Origin: Candidatus Melainabacteria bacterium
GTDB taxonomy: Bacteria; Cyanobacteriota; Vampirovibrionia; Obscuribacterales; Obscuribacteraceae
Reading direction: 5' to 3'
DNA length: 64,000 bases
Assembly: GCA_003151275.1 (NCBI GenBank)
Contig: PLXC01000015.1
Span: forward strand, 1-64,000
The translations under genes and the position numbers were made by a program. Shown one piece after another: positions 50,935 through 62,370 of the stretch. The notes below the pieces were generated by a model. The model was not told the DNA's origin. It did no database searches and worked only from the letters and a program-made list of their open reading frames with translations. The stretch's first letter is position 1. Every line of letters begins with the position of its first letter.

Positions 50935-53406
50935 CTACTCAGCGATAGGAAGCGGTAGCTTGTCCACGATTTGCGTTAAAGTTGCAAAACAACTCTCTAA
51001 TTGACCAAAGTGTTTAGGGATGGCTTGCCAGTCTTCGCCTTTGCCTGCAAATTCCAGTTCTTTGCTGATCGCCGATATTTTCATAGCACCCATGCCAGCG
51101 GCGGCACCCTTGATCTCATGAGCAGTGCTGATAATTTCCAGAAGCTCCTTCCGTTCGATAGCTCCCCTAAGGTGTTCGATCGAAGTTTGCGTGGATGTGA
51201 CGAAAAGTGGCATTAGCTCGGCCAACAATTCTTCTGACAGCACCATTTCGAGATCTTCTAAGTTGTCTATCGCATTGTTCACGCCTGATGTCTGAGTCCA
51301 TTTTGTGATCATCTTAGACATTTTATCCAGCGAAGTAGGTTTACTTAAATAATCATCCATTCCGGCAGCAATACACTTGTCCCGATCACCTTCCATCGCA
51401 TGCGCCGTCAAGCCAATGATGGGGATATGTTTTCCGGTTAGTGATTCTGACTTCCTAATAACATTCGTGGTTTCGAATCCATCCATCTCAGGCATTTGAC
51501 AGTCCATCAGGACAAGCAGATAATTTCTTCGCTTCAGCTCTTCGACAGCTGAGCGTCCGTTACCTACGGCGATGGCTTCGTAACCCAATTTTTTTAGCTG
51601 CAAAAGTGCCACTTTTTGATTAACGGGATTGTCTTCTGCAATGAGCACCATCTCTTTGTGCGGAACTGATGCGCCTAGTGAGGAATCAGAATTGATGGCA
51701 ATACCAGCTTTATCATCGCCGTCATTAATCATTACTTTTACAATTGAATTGAAAAGGCGCGATTGCTGAACCGGTTTAGTCAGATAGGCGGAAAACCCGG
51801 ATTCCATAGCCTTCTCACCTTGGCTTTTGATATCATATCCGGTGCACAAAAACACCTTAGTGGTTCGCAACGACCGGTCTTGCTGAATTCGTTTCAACAA
51901 ACTGAAACCATCTTGCTCTGGCATAGACAAATCAGTTATGACAATGTCATATGGAGTCTTGGCTTTAACTTTCTCTTTTAACTTTTGCAGCGCTTCGTCG
52001 GCACCGCTTGCTACATCGCACTTCATTAGCCACGAATGAACGTAAGCCTGAATAATCGTTCGAGCGCTAGCTTGATCGTCGACAACAAGCACACGAGTGT
52101 TATGCAATTTTTCAGGCGCTACGGTGGGAATGCTCGTTTCTGAGCCGAGTTCAAAAGGAACTTCGAACCAGAATGTGGACCCTTCATCGACAGTGCTGCT
52201 CACGCCAATGCTTCCGCCCATTAGTTCAACCAAACGCTTAGAGATTGATAGGCCTAAACCGGTGCCACCAAATTTTCGGGTAGTCGATCCGTCGACCTGC
52301 GAAAATGGGCGAAAAAGTCGATCTATTGCCTCTTCTGAAAGCCCAATACCAGTATCCCTCACGCCAAAATTGACCACTACTTTGCCTGCGCCGTTAGATC
52401 TTTCTGACTTGGTGGCACGAACGACCACTTCACCTTTTTCGGTGAATTTCATGGCATTGCCAATCAAGTTCAGTAACACTTGCCTCAGACGCCCGGAATC
52501 TCCCTTCAATACTTTCGGCAGTTCAGGATCGATAAATGTCATCACTGAAATATTTTTGCAGCGTGCTTGCTCACTTAACAACTCGGCGGTGCCTTCAACG
52601 AGTGGTATCAGATTTAAATCCAAAATCTCCAGGTCAAGTTTTCCAGCTTCTATTTTCGAGAGATCAAGGATGTCGTTGATAATGATCAAAAGAGCCTGAG
52701 CTGATTCTCTTATGATGCGGGCGAATTCGCGTTGCTCAGTAGACAGGGGCGTATGCAGAAGTAACTCGGCCATACCGATCACGCCATTCATGGGAGTGCG
52801 AATTTCGTGACTCATATTTGCCAGAAATTCAGTTTTCAAACGATCTGCTTTTTGCAATTGGCGACTGCGTTCTTCAAGCAACTCTTTTTCCATTTCTTGC
52901 CGAAGCAATTCTTGGTGGATTAGTTGCTTTTCTGTCTCCAGTCGATCTTTCTCTTCTTGCGCCCGTTTCTTTTCAATTTCAGAAATCAGTTCAGCCTGTC
53001 GTGTGATCTCTTGTGTCTTTTTAAACAGATCGACGAAAACGCTTACCTTCGATTTCAGAACCTCCACGTTGAAAGGTTTTACGATGAAATCCACAGCGCC
53101 TAGCGAATAGCCTAAGGAGCGATCGGAATCCTCAGTGTACATAGCAGTAAGAAATATGATCGGGGTATGCTTCGAATTCTCTCTCTGACGAAACAATGAC
53201 GCAGTTTCAAAACCGTTCATGCCCGGCATATTAACGTCCAGAATTACGATGGCAAAGTCATCTTGCAATAGGCACTTAAGTGCTTCTTTACCAGAGTGGG
53301 CCTTGACCACATTCTGACCAAGAGTCTCCAGAACAGCTTCTAAAGCCATCAGGTTTTCAGGCTGATCGTCAACGACCAGTATTTTAACCGTTTGCTCTGG
53401 AAGCAA
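50935..53406 (-). CDS. Hybrid histidine kinase REC-HisKA-HATPase-REC-REC-Hpt
   Basis: An 823-residue soluble phosphorelay protein. An N-terminal receiver ([13 protein letters not shown] in VILDVNMP) is followed by a coiled coil, HisKA ([14 protein letters not shown]), HATPase ([15 protein letters not shown]), two receivers ([15 protein letters not shown] and [16 protein letters not shown]) and a C-terminal Hpt domain (histidine in [10 protein letters not shown]). No membrane segment or PAS sensor is present, so the input is probably the N-terminal receiver, phosphorylated by another kinase such as the HAMP-array protein in the same operon. TTG 53406 is taken as the start because AAGGAGGGG precedes it by 8 bases; it overlaps the CheB gene by 23 bases. 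Confidence 0.93.
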   Translation of the reverse strand: MLPEQTVKILVVDDQPENLMALEAVLETLGQNVVKAHSGKEALKCLLQDDFAIVILDVNMPGMNGFETASLFRQRENSKHTPIIFLTAMYTEDSDRSLGYSLGAVDFIVKPFNVEVLKSKVSVFVDLFKKTQEITRQAELISEIEKKRAQEEKDRLETEKQLIHQELLRQEMEKELLEERSRQLQKADRLKTEFLANMSHEIRTPMNGVIGMAELLLHTPLSTEQREFARIIRESAQALLIIINDILDLSKIEAGKLDLEILDLNLIPLVEGTAELLSEQARCKNISVMTFIDPELPKVLKGDSGRLRQVLLNLIGNAMKFTEKGEVVVRATKSERSNGAGKVVVNFGVRDTGIGLSEEAIDRLFRPFSQVDGSTTRKFGGTGLGLSISKRLVELMGGSIGVSSTVDEGSTFWFEVPFELGSETSIPTVAPEKLHNTRVLVVDDQASARTIIQAYVHSWLMKCDVASGADEALQKLKEKVKAKTPYDIVITDLSMPEQDGFSLLKRIQQDRSLRTTKVFLCTGYDIKSQGEKAMESGFSAYLTKPVQQSRLFNSIVKVMINDGDDKAGIAINSDSSLGASVPHKEMVLIAEDNPVNQKVALLQLKKLGYEAIAVGNGRSAVEELKRRNYLLVLMDCQMPEMDGFETTNVIRKSESLTGKHIPIIGLTAHAMEGDRDKCIAAGMDDYLSKPTSLDKMSKMITKWTQTSGVNNAIDNLEDLEMVLSEELLAELMPLFVTSTQTSIEHLRGAIERKELLEIISTAHEIKGAAAGMGAMKISAISKELEFAGKGEDWQAIPKHFGQLESCFATLTQIVDKLPLPIAE

Positions 53407-53992
53407 GGCGAGCCCCTCCTTCGCGTATGAGGCTTGAAATATAAGGAGCGATTTCATCAAGCGGCATCACCACTGGTGCCCTAGTCGAGGCCACTGCAGC
53501 ATTAGGTAAAGTATCTTTTTCAGAAGTGAACGGGTCTTGAATAATTACCAATCCGCCTCGCTTTTCGATGCTGGCTGCGCCATCGGCGCCATCTTTACTG
53601 GCACCTGTCAGCACCACGCCGATTACCCCACTGCCATAAGTTCTGGCGGCAGAATCGAAGGCCACGTCAATTGATGGACGGGCATAGGTAACGGGTTCAT
53701 CTGCCGATAATGCAAGACAATCGCGCTCAACTAGCAAGTGGTAATCGGCTGGTGCCAAATAGATACAATTTTGTTTGAGGGGCATCTTATCCTCGGCTTC
53801 CTCGATCGAGCGCTTGATAAATCGCTGCATCATATTGGTGAGCAGATTGTCCATGCTCACCTCAGCTTTTTGCTCTCGATGTTGGATGAGGATGATTGGT
53901 ATCGTGCAGTCATCTGCGATCCCTGATAGCAATGTTTTCGTTGCAGCCAAGCCTCCGGATGAACAGCCAATGATGATTATCTTGTAACTCAT
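53384..53992 (-). CDS. cheB: Stand-alone CheB methylesterase domain
   Basis: A 202-residue protein consisting only of the CheB catalytic domain, without the receiver found in chemotaxis CheB. The triad residues are visible: Ser in IGCSSGG, His in IQHRE and Asp in [10 protein letters not shown]. It would remove methyl groups from glutamate. ATG 53992 overlaps the CheR stop as ATGA and follows AGAGG by 8 bases. With CheR next to it and no receptor gene, its target may be the HAMP-array kinase (inference). Confidence 0.92.
   Translation of the reverse strand: MSYKIIIIGCSSGGLAATKTLLSGIADDCTIPIILIQHREQKAEVSMDNLLTNMMQRFIKRSIEEAEDKMPLKQNCIYLAPADYHLLVERDCLALSADEPVTYARPSIDVAFDSAARTYGSGVIGVVLTGASKDGADGAASIEKRGGLVIIQDPFTSEKDTLPNAAVASTRAPVVMPLDEIAPYISSLIREGGARLASRANG
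53413..53421 (-). promoter_or_regulatory. AAGGAGGGG ribosome-binding site inside the CheB gene
   Basis: On the minus strand this strong Shine-Dalgarno sequence sits before TTG 53406 and fixes the start of the hybrid kinase within the 3' end of the CheB gene. Confidence 0.8.
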
Positions 53993-54840
53993 CAGGCACA
54001 CCTCTTGTACAACTTCATCGCCGAATCAAGCTCCTCATAAGCCTTTTCGTACTTACTGAACTTGAGCGATTCCCTTTTGCCTAAGGCGAGAATTCCAAAT
54101 GACGCTATGCTCTCATGCAACAAATCCAAGACTTTGGTGCGCAAGTCTTCATTAAAATAGATGAGCACGTTGCGAATCAGGACGAGATTGAACTCGTTGA
54201 ATGATTTATCGGTCACCAAATTGTGCTGAGCGAAGAGAATGTTGTGACGGAGTTCTTGGTTGATGATCGCATAATCATATTTAGCAGTGTAGTATTCCGA
54301 AAAAGAATTCTTGCCGCCAGACTGAATGTAATTATCCGTATACTCCTTCATATGTGAAAGCGGGAAAATACCGGTTTTCGCTTTGCGCAATACGTCTTCA
54401 TTCATGTCTGTCGCGTAGATGCGGCACTTATCGTAAATTCCTTCCTCTTTCAAAACAATTGCCATTGAATAGGCTTCTTCTCCCGTCGCGCAGCCAGCGT
54501 CCCATATCCTGATCATGGGATATGTTTTTAAGATCGGCACCACTTCAGTGCGCAGCGCTTGGAAAAATGCAGGATCACGAAACATGGAAGTGACGTTCAC
54601 TGTCAAAGACAGCACGAAACGATCCATCATCGTCGAGTTATGCAAAACAGCCTCCTGCACTGCAGAGATGGTGCCTAGTTGTTCCAACTCAGCAAACTTC
54701 CAAATGCGCCGGCGTATAGACGCCGACGCATAATTTCGGAAGTCGTAGCCGTATCGCCGAAAGATTCCGTCAAGCAATAAATCGATTTCAATTGATTCGA
54801 TCTCGTCATTATCTTCGAGAGTGTTCATTGAGTCTTTCAT
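53992..54840 (-). CDS. cheR: CheR-type S-adenosylmethionine-dependent methyltransferase
   Basis: A 282-residue CheR. The N-terminal helical domain (RRYGYDFRNYASASIRRRI) is followed by the methyltransferase domain: VTSMFRDPAFF, the SAM-binding IWDAGCATGEEAYS, ATDMNEDVL and the late LIRNVLIYF. Methylates glutamates on a partner protein. The start could be GTG 54891, ATG 54840 or ATG 54828; 54840 avoids overlap with the upstream kinase gene. Couples to CheB by a 4-base overlap. Confidence 0.92.
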   Translation of the reverse strand: MKDSMNTLEDNDEIESIEIDLLLDGIFRRYGYDFRNYASASIRRRIWKFAELEQLGTISAVQEAVLHNSTMMDRFVLSLTVNVTSMFRDPAFFQALRTEVVPILKTYPMIRIWDAGCATGEEAYSMAIVLKEEGIYDKCRIYATDMNEDVLRKAKTGIFPLSHMKEYTDNYIQSGGKNSFSEYYTAKYDYAIINQELRHNILFAQHNLVTDKSFNEFNLVLIRNVLIYFNEDLRTKVLDLLHESIASFGILALGKRESLKFSKYEKAYEELDSAMKLYKRCA

Positions 54841-54871
54841 GCTTGGTATCAGCGCTTGGGAATTAGCGACT

Positions 54872-57800
54872 TCATTGATAGAGCCATACACGCAACAATG
54901 ACATCAGTTGGTCAGTGTCTACGGGTTTGGCGATGTAGTCCGAGGCTCCTGCTTCAATACATTTCTCCCGATCGCCTTTCATCGCTTTGGCGGTCAAGGC
55001 GATAATCGGCAAATTCTTAAACTGGTCCATATCTCTTATTCTGCGAGTAGTTTCGTATCCATCAATCTCCGGCATCATCACGTCCATGAGGACAACGTCG
55101 ACATCAGGATTGTCTTGAATCAGCTTGATTGCCTCCAGACCATTTTCAGCGTAGATCACGTTCATGTGCTGACCTTCTAAGATGCTTGTAAGAGCAAATA
55201 TGTTTCTTACATCGTCATCCACGATCAATATTTTGCGGTCTGAAAGGATCGGGTCGCGATTATGGGCTTGCTGGAGCATCCGGCGCTTCGACTCGGGCAG
55301 ATTATGCTCGACTCGATGCAAGAACAAAGCCGTTTCATCAAGCAAGCGGTCCGGAGACTTAGCCTCCTTAACGATGACAGCCTCGGTCATTTGTCTGAGC
55401 TCCATCTCTTCTTTGGCAGTCAAATCCTTGCCGGTGTAGACAACGATCGGCAGGTTTTGCAACCCGAGTTCATCCTGAACCTTCTTAATTAGCTCCGAGC
55501 CCGTCATGTCAGGAAGACCGAGATCGATGACCATACAATCAAAGTGATGGGTCTTCAGAAGTTCGAGCGCTTCCGCCCCCGAAGCTACCGCAGTTGTCTC
55601 AACGTCACCATTACCGATTAACTCAACGATGCTGTTGCGCTGTGTTTCATCATCTTCGACGACCAACAGATTTTTGGCTGGTCGCTCGATGAATGCTTTG
55701 ATGGCGTTCATCGCTTCATTGATCGCTTCTTTGGTCACCGGTTTCTCGAAGTAACCGATCGCGCCTTGCTTGAAGCCACGTTGCTTTTGACCAGACGCCG
55801 AAATGACGTTAACCGGAATGTGGCGGGTCTTTGGATCGTGCTTGAGGCGATCCAGCACCGTCCAACCGTCCATATCAGGCAGCACTATATCCAGTGTTAT
55901 AGCGTCTGGACTGAACCGTCGAGCAAGCGCTATAGCAGCGGCACCGTTCACCGCCACAAGACCCTTGAAGCCGCTCTCACGAGCTTCATCCAAAAGCAGG
56001 CGGGCAAATGTCACATCATCTTCGACGATGAGCAAAACCCGGTCGTCATCCTGGATGCTGCCTCGATCATCAGCCACAATACTCTCCAACAATATACTCG
56101 TATCGTTTAGAGTCTCCGGCACATCTGGCGAAAGGGCGTCATAAGGACGCTCCGTCGGAACAGAATATGAAGAGACGATGCTTCTTGGTCTAGTTGATTG
56201 AACTGGTGGAGCATAGTTAACTGGCAGGTACAGTGTGAATGTACTGCCTTCATCAGGAGCGCTTGTCACCCTGATTTCACCACCAAGTAAGCTGGCAATT
56301 TCACGGCTGATCGGCAGCCCCAATCCAGTGCCACCATATTTCCTGCTCGTACTTCCATCAGCCTGCTGGAACGCTTCAAAGATGATTCTTTGTTTGTCAC
56401 CAGGTATGCCTATACCGCTGTCAGTGACAGAGAAGGCAAGGACCGTCGGTGAATTGTTCAAGGTTTGCTTGTCGGGACTCCATCCATCCGATACAGGGTG
56501 AACCTTGAGGGTGACGCCACCATCTTCGGTGAACTTAAATGCATTCGATAGCAGGTTCTTCAGCACTTGTTGCAAACGCTTAGAATCTGTACTTAATGCC
56601 CGAGGCAGGTTGTCCGTGAAGTCTAGATGGAATTCGAGTTTCTTAGTCTCGGCTACCTGTCTAAAGTTTCGCTCGATAGCTTCATGTAGATCCTTGAATT
56701 CAACTTCTCCGATATCGAGAGTGATTGTTCCAGACTCGATCTTCGAGAGGTCGAGAATGTCGTTAATCAACTCCAGCAAGTCAGATCCAGATGCATGGAT
56801 GGTGCGAGCAAATTCAACTTGTTTCGGAGTCAAGTTAGCTTCACCGTTGTCGGACAAAAGTTTCGACAAGATAAGCAAGCTGTTGAGTGGTGTTCTCAAT
56901 TCATGCGACATATTGGCGAGGAATTCCGACTTGTATTTCGATGTCAGTGCAAGTTGTTCTGCCTTTTCTTCAAGAGACATTCTTGCCTGCTCGATTTCTC
57001 GGTTCTTGCGCTCCACCTCCGCGTTCTGAGCAGCCAGCAATCTTGCTTTCTCTTCCAACTCTTCGTTGGTTTGTTGCAGTTCTTCTTGTTGCTGAGTGAG
57101 CAGATCTTCGGAAGCTTGCAGGGTTTTTGCTTGTTGCTCCAGGCGCTTGTTCGTTTCCGTAAGCTCTTGTTGTTGAGCCTGCAGTTCTTGAGCAAGAGAC
57201 TGTGATTGCTTCAGGAGGTTTTCTGTTCTCATGTTAGCTTCGATTGTGTTGAGCACGATACCGATGCTTTCTGTCAGCTGGTCAAGGAACGCTAAGTGAA
57301 TATCACTGAACGGCTGGAATGAGGCAAGCTCGATAACCGCGCGCACATCACCTTCAAAGATAACGGGCAGCGCTACGATATTTATCGGTGTTGCTTCGCC
57401 CAGACCGGAGTTGATCTTGACGTAATCTTGAGGAGCGTTTGTAACAAGGATTCTTTGCTTCTCAACCGCCGTTTGACCGATCAGTCCTTCTCTCATTTTG
57501 AAGCGATCGGACAAATGTTTTCTCTTTTGATAGGCGTAGCTTCCCATCAGTTTGAGTGAGCCTTCGCCTTCCTCGTTCTCGTTAATGTAGAAGACACCAT
57601 GTTGGGCCCGCACTAGTGGTGCAACTTCAGACAGAATCAAGTTTGCAACTGTGAGCAAGTCTCTTTGTCCTTGCAACATACTCGTAAACTTGGCAAGGTT
57701 GGTCTTGAGCCAGTCTTGCTCTGTATTTTTCTGCGTCGTGTCTTTCAGGTTGCGGATCATCTCGTTGATATTGTCTTTCAGCGAAGCAACTTCGCCGCGG

Positions 57801-60800
57801 GCTTCAACAGCAACTGTTCGAGTCAAGTCACCCTTCGTAACGGCTGTCGCTACTTCAGCGATAGCTCTCACCTGTGTGGTCAAGTTAGCCGCAAGTCCAT
57901 TAACGTTATCCGTCAAATCCCTCCACGTTCCTGCTGCACCTGGTACCAGCGCCTGTCCACCGAGCACCCCTTCTACTCCCACCTCCCTGGCTACTGATGT
58001 AACTTGGTCGGCGAATGTCGCGAGCGTGTCGATCATCTCGTTGATTGTGTCCGACAGCGCGGCAATTTCGCCTTTCGCTTGCAAGACCAGTTTTCGTTTC
58101 AAGTTTCCGTTTGCAACAGCGGTCACAACTCCGGCAATTCCGCGCACTTGCTCTGTCAGGTTACCTGCCATGGAATTGACGTTATCCGTTAAGTCCTTCC
58201 ATGTACCGGATACCCCCTGCACCACGGCTTGTCCACCGAGTTTTCCTTCCGTTCCTACTTCTCTTGCAACCCGCGTTACTTCGGATGCGAATGAACTGAG
58301 CTGGTCAACCATTGTATTGATTGTGTTTTTCAACTCCAAGATTTCGCCCTTAACGTCTACTGTGATCTTCTTCGTCAAGTCACCGTTTGCCACGGCTGTT
58401 GTCACTTCTGCGATGTTTCTTACCTGCGCTGTCAGGTTACCGGCCATGGAGTTCACGTTGTCAGTGAGATCCTTCCATGTGCCACCAACTCCTTTCACGA
58501 CAGCCTGACCGCCGAGTTTTCCTTCCGTTCCTACTTCTCTTGCAACTCGTGTTACTTCTGATGCGAACGAACTCAATTGGTCCACCATGGTGTTGATTGT
58601 GTTTTTCAACTCCAAGATTTCGCCTTTAACGTCCACTGTGATCTTTCTGGAAAGGTCACCATTAGCCACGGCTGTCGTTACGTCTGCGATGTTTCTTACT
58701 TGACCCGTCAAGTTTGACGCCATGTAATTTACAGAGTCCGTCAAATCCTTCCACGTACCGGAAACACCTTTTACATCAGCTTGCCCACCCAATTTTCCTT
58801 CCGTTCCTACTTCCCTGGCAACACGCGTTACCTCGGATGCGAATGAACTTAATTGGTCCACCATGGTGTTGATTGTGTTTTTCAGTTCGAGAATTTCTCC
58901 TTTTACTTGCACCGTGATCTTTCTGGTCAAGTCGCCATTTGCAACGGCTGTTGTCACCTCGGCGATGTTTCTTACCTGGCCAGTTAAGTTCGACGCCATG
59001 TAATTTACAGAGTCAGTCAAATCCTTCCACGTACCCGACACTCCGCGTACATCGGCTTGTCCACCGAGTTTTCCGTCTGTTCCTACTTCTCTTGCAACCC
59101 GCGTTACTTCTGATGCAAACGAACTCAATTGGTCCACCATGGTGTTGATTGTGTTTTTCAACTCCAAGATTTCGCCTTTAACGTCTACCGTAATCTTCTT
59201 GGACAGATCACCTTTTGCCACAGCGGTTGTCACTTCTGCGATGTTCCGCACCTGAGCTGTCAGATTTCCTGCCATCATATTTACGTTATCCGTGAGTCCC
59301 TTCCATGCTCCGGTAACCCCCTGTACATCGGCTTGTCCACCGAGCTTCCCTTCAGATCCAACCTCACGTGCAACGCGCGTCACCTCTGCCGCAAACGAGC
59401 TGAGCTGGTCAACCATGATATTGATTGTGTTTTTCAGTTCGAGAATTTCACCCTTAACGTCCACTGTGATTTTCTTCGACAAGTCACCCGTCGCCACGGC
59501 TGTTGTCACCTCGGCGATGTTTCGCACCTGGGCTGTCAGGTTCGAAGCCATGAAGTTCACAGAGTCCGTCAAGTCGCGCCACGTACCAGACACGCCTTTA
59601 ACGTCCGCCTGTCCGCCGAGCCGACCTTCCGTTCCGACTTCTCTTGCAACCCGCGTTACTTCTGCCGCGAACGAGCTGAGTTGATCCACCATCGTGTTGA
59701 TTGTGTTTTTCAGTTCGAGAATTTCGCCCTTAACGTCTACCGTGATCTTTCTGGAAAGGTCACCATTAGCCACGGCTGTCGTCACGTCTGCGATATTTCG
59801 AACTTGAGATGTGAGGTTGGACGCCATGTAATTCACGGAGTCCGTCAAGTCTTTCCACGTTCCAGACACACCTTTAACGTCCGCCTGACCGCCGAGTTTT
59901 CCTTCAGAACCTACTTCTCTGGCAACCCGGGTTACTTCTGCAGCGAACGAGCTGAGCTGGTCCACCATGGTGTTAATTGTGTTTTTCAGTTCGAGAATTT
60001 CGCCCTTAACGTCTACCGTAATCTTCTTGGACAAGTCACCTTTAGCCACAGCGGTTGTCACTTCTGCGATGTTCCGCACCTGAGCTGTCAGGTTACCGGC
60101 CATGTAATTCACGGAGTCCGTCAAGTCTTTCCACGTACCGGCGACGCCCTTCACCTGCGCTTGTCCACCGAGTTTTCCTTCCGTTCCGACTTCTCTTGCA
60201 ACCCGTGTTACTTCAGAGGCGAACGAGCTGAGCTGGTCCACCATGGTGTTGATCGTCTTCTTCAGTTCGAGAATTTCGCCCTTAACGTCTACTGTGATCT
60301 TTCTTGAGAGGTCACCGTTTGCCACGGCTGTCGTCACGTCTGCAATGTTCCGCACCTGAGCTGTCAGGTTGCTTGCCATCGAATTCACATTATCAGTCAG
60401 ATCCTTCCATGTTCCGGAGACACCCTTAACTTGCGCTTGTCCACCGAGCTTCCCTTCAGTTCCTACTTCCCTGGCAACCCGGGTAACTTCAGAGGCGAAC
60501 GAGCTGAGCTGGTCCACCATGGTGTTGATTGTGTTTTTGAGTTCGAGAATTTCGCCTTTTACGTCTACCGTGATCTTCTTGGAGAGGTCGCCTTTTGCCA
60601 CAGCTGTCGTCACGTCTGCGATGTTTCGCACCTGACCGGTGAGGTTGCTTGCCATGGAGTTTACTGAGTCGGTCAAATCTTTCCATGTACCAGAAACGCC
60701 CTTCACTTGGGCTTGTCCACCGAGCTTTCCTTCCGTTCCGACTTCTCGAGCTACGCGGGTAACTTCTGAGGTGAATGAGCTGAGCTGCTCAACCATGGTG

Positions 60801-61243
60801 TTAATCGTTCGTGCCGTGCGCAAGAACTCACCTTTGAGTGGACCGCCTTCAATCTCCAGCGCCATCGTTTGAGTCAAGTCGCCTTTCGCCACGGCTCCGA
60901 TAACTCGGGCGACTTCAGTGGTTGGGCGGACCAGGTCGCCGACCAAGCCGTTCACCGACTGAATACAGTCATTCCAAGCACCGGAAGCATCACCCAATGT
61001 CGCTCGCTGGGTAATCTTCCCTTCCTTTCCGACCACGGTATTGATGCGTTGCAGTTCGGCTTGCAGTCGTTGATTCAACTCGATGCAATCGTTGAATGCG
61101 GCAGATATTTCACCTGAAAGTCCCGTTTGGTCAAGAGGAAGCCTGATGTTAAAGTCTCCACGGGACATCGATCTCAATGCCTTGAGAAGCTGCCTACCGT
61201 CGACTGTGTCAGGTCTGCTCGTCGCTTGCGCAGTGCGTGCCAT
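54872..61243 (-). CDS. Giant HAMP-array hybrid histidine kinase with GAF and three receivers
   Basis: A 2123-residue protein without membrane segments. Residues 1-154 are divergent HAMP-like sequence; 155-1166 are eleven 92-residue units, each with HAMP signatures ([35 protein letters not shown], cited in part). Then a GAF domain (about 1190-1340), a long coiled coil (1345-1435), HisKA with phosphoacceptor H1447 ([14 protein letters not shown]), HATPase ([16 protein letters not shown]) and three receivers (VEDD/TLDIVLP, VEDD/VIDLGLP, VDDD/LMDVMMP). The plan is that of fungal group III (Nik1/Os-1) kinases and bacterial relatives, which sense osmotic or redox stress in the cytosol. No Hpt is present; the one in the kinase at 50935 may accept the phosphate. 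First gene of the leftward operon. Confidence 0.95.
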   Translation of the reverse strand: MARTAQATSRPDTVDGRQLLKALRSMSRGDFNIRLPLDQTGLSGEISAAFNDCIELNQRLQAELQRINTVVGKEGKITQRATLGDASGAWNDCIQSVNGLVGDLVRPTTEVARVIGAVAKGDLTQTMALEIEGGPLKGEFLRTARTINTMVEQLSSFTSEVTRVAREVGTEGKLGGQAQVKGVSGTWKDLTDSVNSMASNLTGQVRNIADVTTAVAKGDLSKKITVDVKGEILELKNTINTMVDQLSSFASEVTRVAREVGTEGKLGGQAQVKGVSGTWKDLTDNVNSMASNLTAQVRNIADVTTAVANGDLSRKITVDVKGEILELKKTINTMVDQLSSFASEVTRVAREVGTEGKLGGQAQVKGVAGTWKDLTDSVNYMAGNLTAQVRNIAEVTTAVAKGDLSKKITVDVKGEILELKNTINTMVDQLSSFAAEVTRVAREVGSEGKLGGQADVKGVSGTWKDLTDSVNYMASNLTSQVRNIADVTTAVANGDLSRKITVDVKGEILELKNTINTMVDQLSSFAAEVTRVAREVGTEGRLGGQADVKGVSGTWRDLTDSVNFMASNLTAQVRNIAEVTTAVATGDLSKKITVDVKGEILELKNTINIMVDQLSSFAAEVTRVAREVGSEGKLGGQADVQGVTGAWKGLTDNVNMMAGNLTAQVRNIAEVTTAVAKGDLSKKITVDVKGEILELKNTINTMVDQLSSFASEVTRVAREVGTDGKLGGQADVRGVSGTWKDLTDSVNYMASNLTGQVRNIAEVTTAVANGDLTRKITVQVKGEILELKNTINTMVDQLSSFASEVTRVAREVGTEGKLGGQADVKGVSGTWKDLTDSVNYMASNLTGQVRNIADVTTAVANGDLSRKITVDVKGEILELKNTINTMVDQLSSFASEVTRVAREVGTEGKLGGQAVVKGVGGTWKDLTDNVNSMAGNLTAQVRNIAEVTTAVANGDLTKKITVDVKGEILELKNTINTMVDQLSSFASEVTRVAREVGTEGKLGGQAVVQGVSGTWKDLTDNVNSMAGNLTEQVRGIAGVVTAVANGNLKRKLVLQAKGEIAALSDTINEMIDTLATFADQVTSVAREVGVEGVLGGQALVPGAAGTWRDLTDNVNGLAANLTTQVRAIAEVATAVTKGDLTRTVAVEARGEVASLKDNINEMIRNLKDTTQKNTEQDWLKTNLAKFTSMLQGQRDLLTVANLILSEVAPLVRAQHGVFYINENEEGEGSLKLMGSYAYQKRKHLSDRFKMREGLIGQTAVEKQRILVTNAPQDYVKINSGLGEATPINIVALPVIFEGDVRAVIELASFQPFSDIHLAFLDQLTESIGIVLNTIEANMRTENLLKQSQSLAQELQAQQQELTETNKRLEQQAKTLQASEDLLTQQQEELQQTNEELEEKARLLAAQNAEVERKNREIEQARMSLEEKAEQLALTSKYKSEFLANMSHELRTPLNSLLILSKLLSDNGEANLTPKQVEFARTIHASGSDLLELINDILDLSKIESGTITLDIGEVEFKDLHEAIERNFRQVAETKKLEFHLDFTDNLPRALSTDSKRLQQVLKNLLSNAFKFTEDGGVTLKVHPVSDGWSPDKQTLNNSPTVLAFSVTDSGIGIPGDKQRIIFEAFQQADGSTSRKYGGTGLGLPISREIASLLGGEIRVTSAPDEGSTFTLYLPVNYAPPVQSTRPRSIVSSYSVPTERPYDALSPDVPETLNDTSILLESIVADDRGSIQDDDRVLLIVEDDVTFARLLLDEARESGFKGLVAVNGAAAIALARRFSPDAITLDIVLPDMDGWTVLDRLKHDPKTRHIPVNVISASGQKQRGFKQGAIGYFEKPVTKEAINEAMNAIKAFIERPAKNLLVVEDDETQRNSIVELIGNGDVETTAVASGAEALELLKTHHFDCMVIDLGLPDMTGSELIKKVQDELGLQNLPIVVYTGKDLTAKEEMELRQMTEAVIVKEAKSPDRLLDETALFLHRVEHNLPESKRRMLQQAHNRDPILSDRKILIVDDDVRNIFALTSILEGQHMNVIYAENGLEAIKLIQDNPDVDVVLMDVMMPEIDGYETTRRIRDMDQFKNLPIIALTAKAMKGDREKCIEAGASDYIAKPVDTDQLMSLLRVWLYQ
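57746..60781 (-). repeat. Eleven tandem 276-bp units coding the HAMP array
   Basis: Each unit codes 92 residues from SSF(A/T)SEV to MVDQL. The first nine units are nearly identical; units 10 and 11 diverge. The 276-bp period was checked with the GAGCTGAGCTGGTCCACCAT landmark at 60225 and 60501. Confidence 0.95.
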
Positions 61244-62106
61244 GTGTTGTCTCTCCTGTCGGCGCCCAAATTCATCTGCCGCAACCCATGCTGAGTTGCG
61301 CGTATTCAGCTAATTACAACCAAGTATAAAGTCATCATTACCGGGCTAATTATGTCACTATAAGTCTTCATTATATCTACCCCCAGCAGCATGCTCATAC
61401 GCGCGTGCCAACGAGGTCGTCGGGTCCGAATCAGGCATAAAATTCGGAATTGTCAGTCCTAGGGCGATACCACTCTTCGGAGGCAACATTAATTGTGATC
61501 AGTACATGCCGTCAGCTCATCCATTCAAAATTGGGGGTTACTGGTGCATTGTTCTCGCCCCCAGAAATTCCAATGCTGCCAACTTAGAGAATCTAGCTAT
61601 GCCTCAACACAGCAGGTCGATTAGAACCATATGCGGTGCCTATGGACTCAGGAACACAGACAAAAAAGTAGTGAAACGTAAACCAAATTGCGATTCTTGA
61701 CTCAATCGCGAATGTTTGGAACTGCTATCTACTAAAACACCGATTCGTACTAGAAGGATGGCGGATAGAGGATAGCTTGGACGCGTTATACTTAGCGGCG
61801 CGACTGTTCAAACGTCCCGCACTTAGTCGAAATGGACGTAGACAAGATTAGACAAACCACGAACCGATCAGGGTGTGCCATGCACCATATTTGATGTCAC
61901 CCAGCCTGCCGCCAGTGTAGATAGATGTTGCTCGTCCAATAGATTTAATTATGCCACTGCCCCTTTGCCAACGATGCTTTGCGCGGTTTGTCTGATTCAG
62001 TCTGCATCCGCCGCTGCGCGCTATTGTGTCAAGCTGGAGTTGTTCGAACTTACCGGATTTCATCGAACCGGGCACTTTTACATAAATCCGTCAGTCATTC
62101 GGTTTT
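61244..62106. other. 863-base stretch without a convincing gene
   Basis: It separates the giant kinase from the divergent XRE gene and must hold the kinase promoter; TATAAT occurs on the minus strand at 61370-61375 without a clear -35 box. A 64-codon plus frame at 61506 and others have no ribosome-binding site or recognisable product. GCGATT/AATCGC at about 61690 can form a small hairpin. Confidence 0.5.
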
Positions 62107-62352
62107 ATGAGACTTATTGCTGCAAGCGAAGATGTGTTACTGAAACAATTAGGAAATCGAATACGCAAGTCGCGCCTTGGTCTGCGCATGTTCCGCACGA
62201 CATTGGGTAAGCGAGTCGGTTTGTCAGTCTACATGGTTGATCAATTAGAAGCCGGCCACGTCGATGCAGATATATTGACCGTGATTGCCATTGCAGAAGC
62301 CCTCAGCGTTCCACCTATGCAGCTATTCTGCGCTCGGCTGATCATCATTTAG
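62107..62352 (+). CDS. Small XRE/Cro-CI family DNA-binding protein
   Basis: An 81-residue protein, almost all helix-turn-helix of the XRE type: LGNRIRKSRLGLRMFRTTLGKRVGLSVYMVDQLEAG with the recognition helix SVYMVDQLE, followed by VIAIAEALSVPPMQLF, the usual end of the HTH_3 domain. No sensor domain is attached. It lies 18 bases before the CheB-like gene and probably controls it or the divergent kinase operon (inference). No clear ribosome-binding site before ATG 62107. Confidence 0.75.
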   Translation: MRLIAASEDVLLKQLGNRIRKSRLGLRMFRTTLGKRVGLSVYMVDQLEAGHVDADILTVIAIAEALSVPPMQLFCARLIII

Positions 62353-62370
62353 GAACTGGAGATTGGAACG

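Noticed and set aside
57651..58508. 285-codon plus-strand frame
   Set aside because: Antisense shadow of the last HAMP units and the following linker of the giant kinase.
59129..60307. 392-codon plus-strand frame inside the HAMP array
   Set aside because: It is the antisense of the 276-bp repeats; repeat periodicity keeps the frame open. The product is His/Cys/Arg-rich with no domain.
61506..61700. 64-codon plus frame in the large gap
   Set aside because: No ribosome-binding site, no recognisable motif, and composition like surrounding non-coding DNA.
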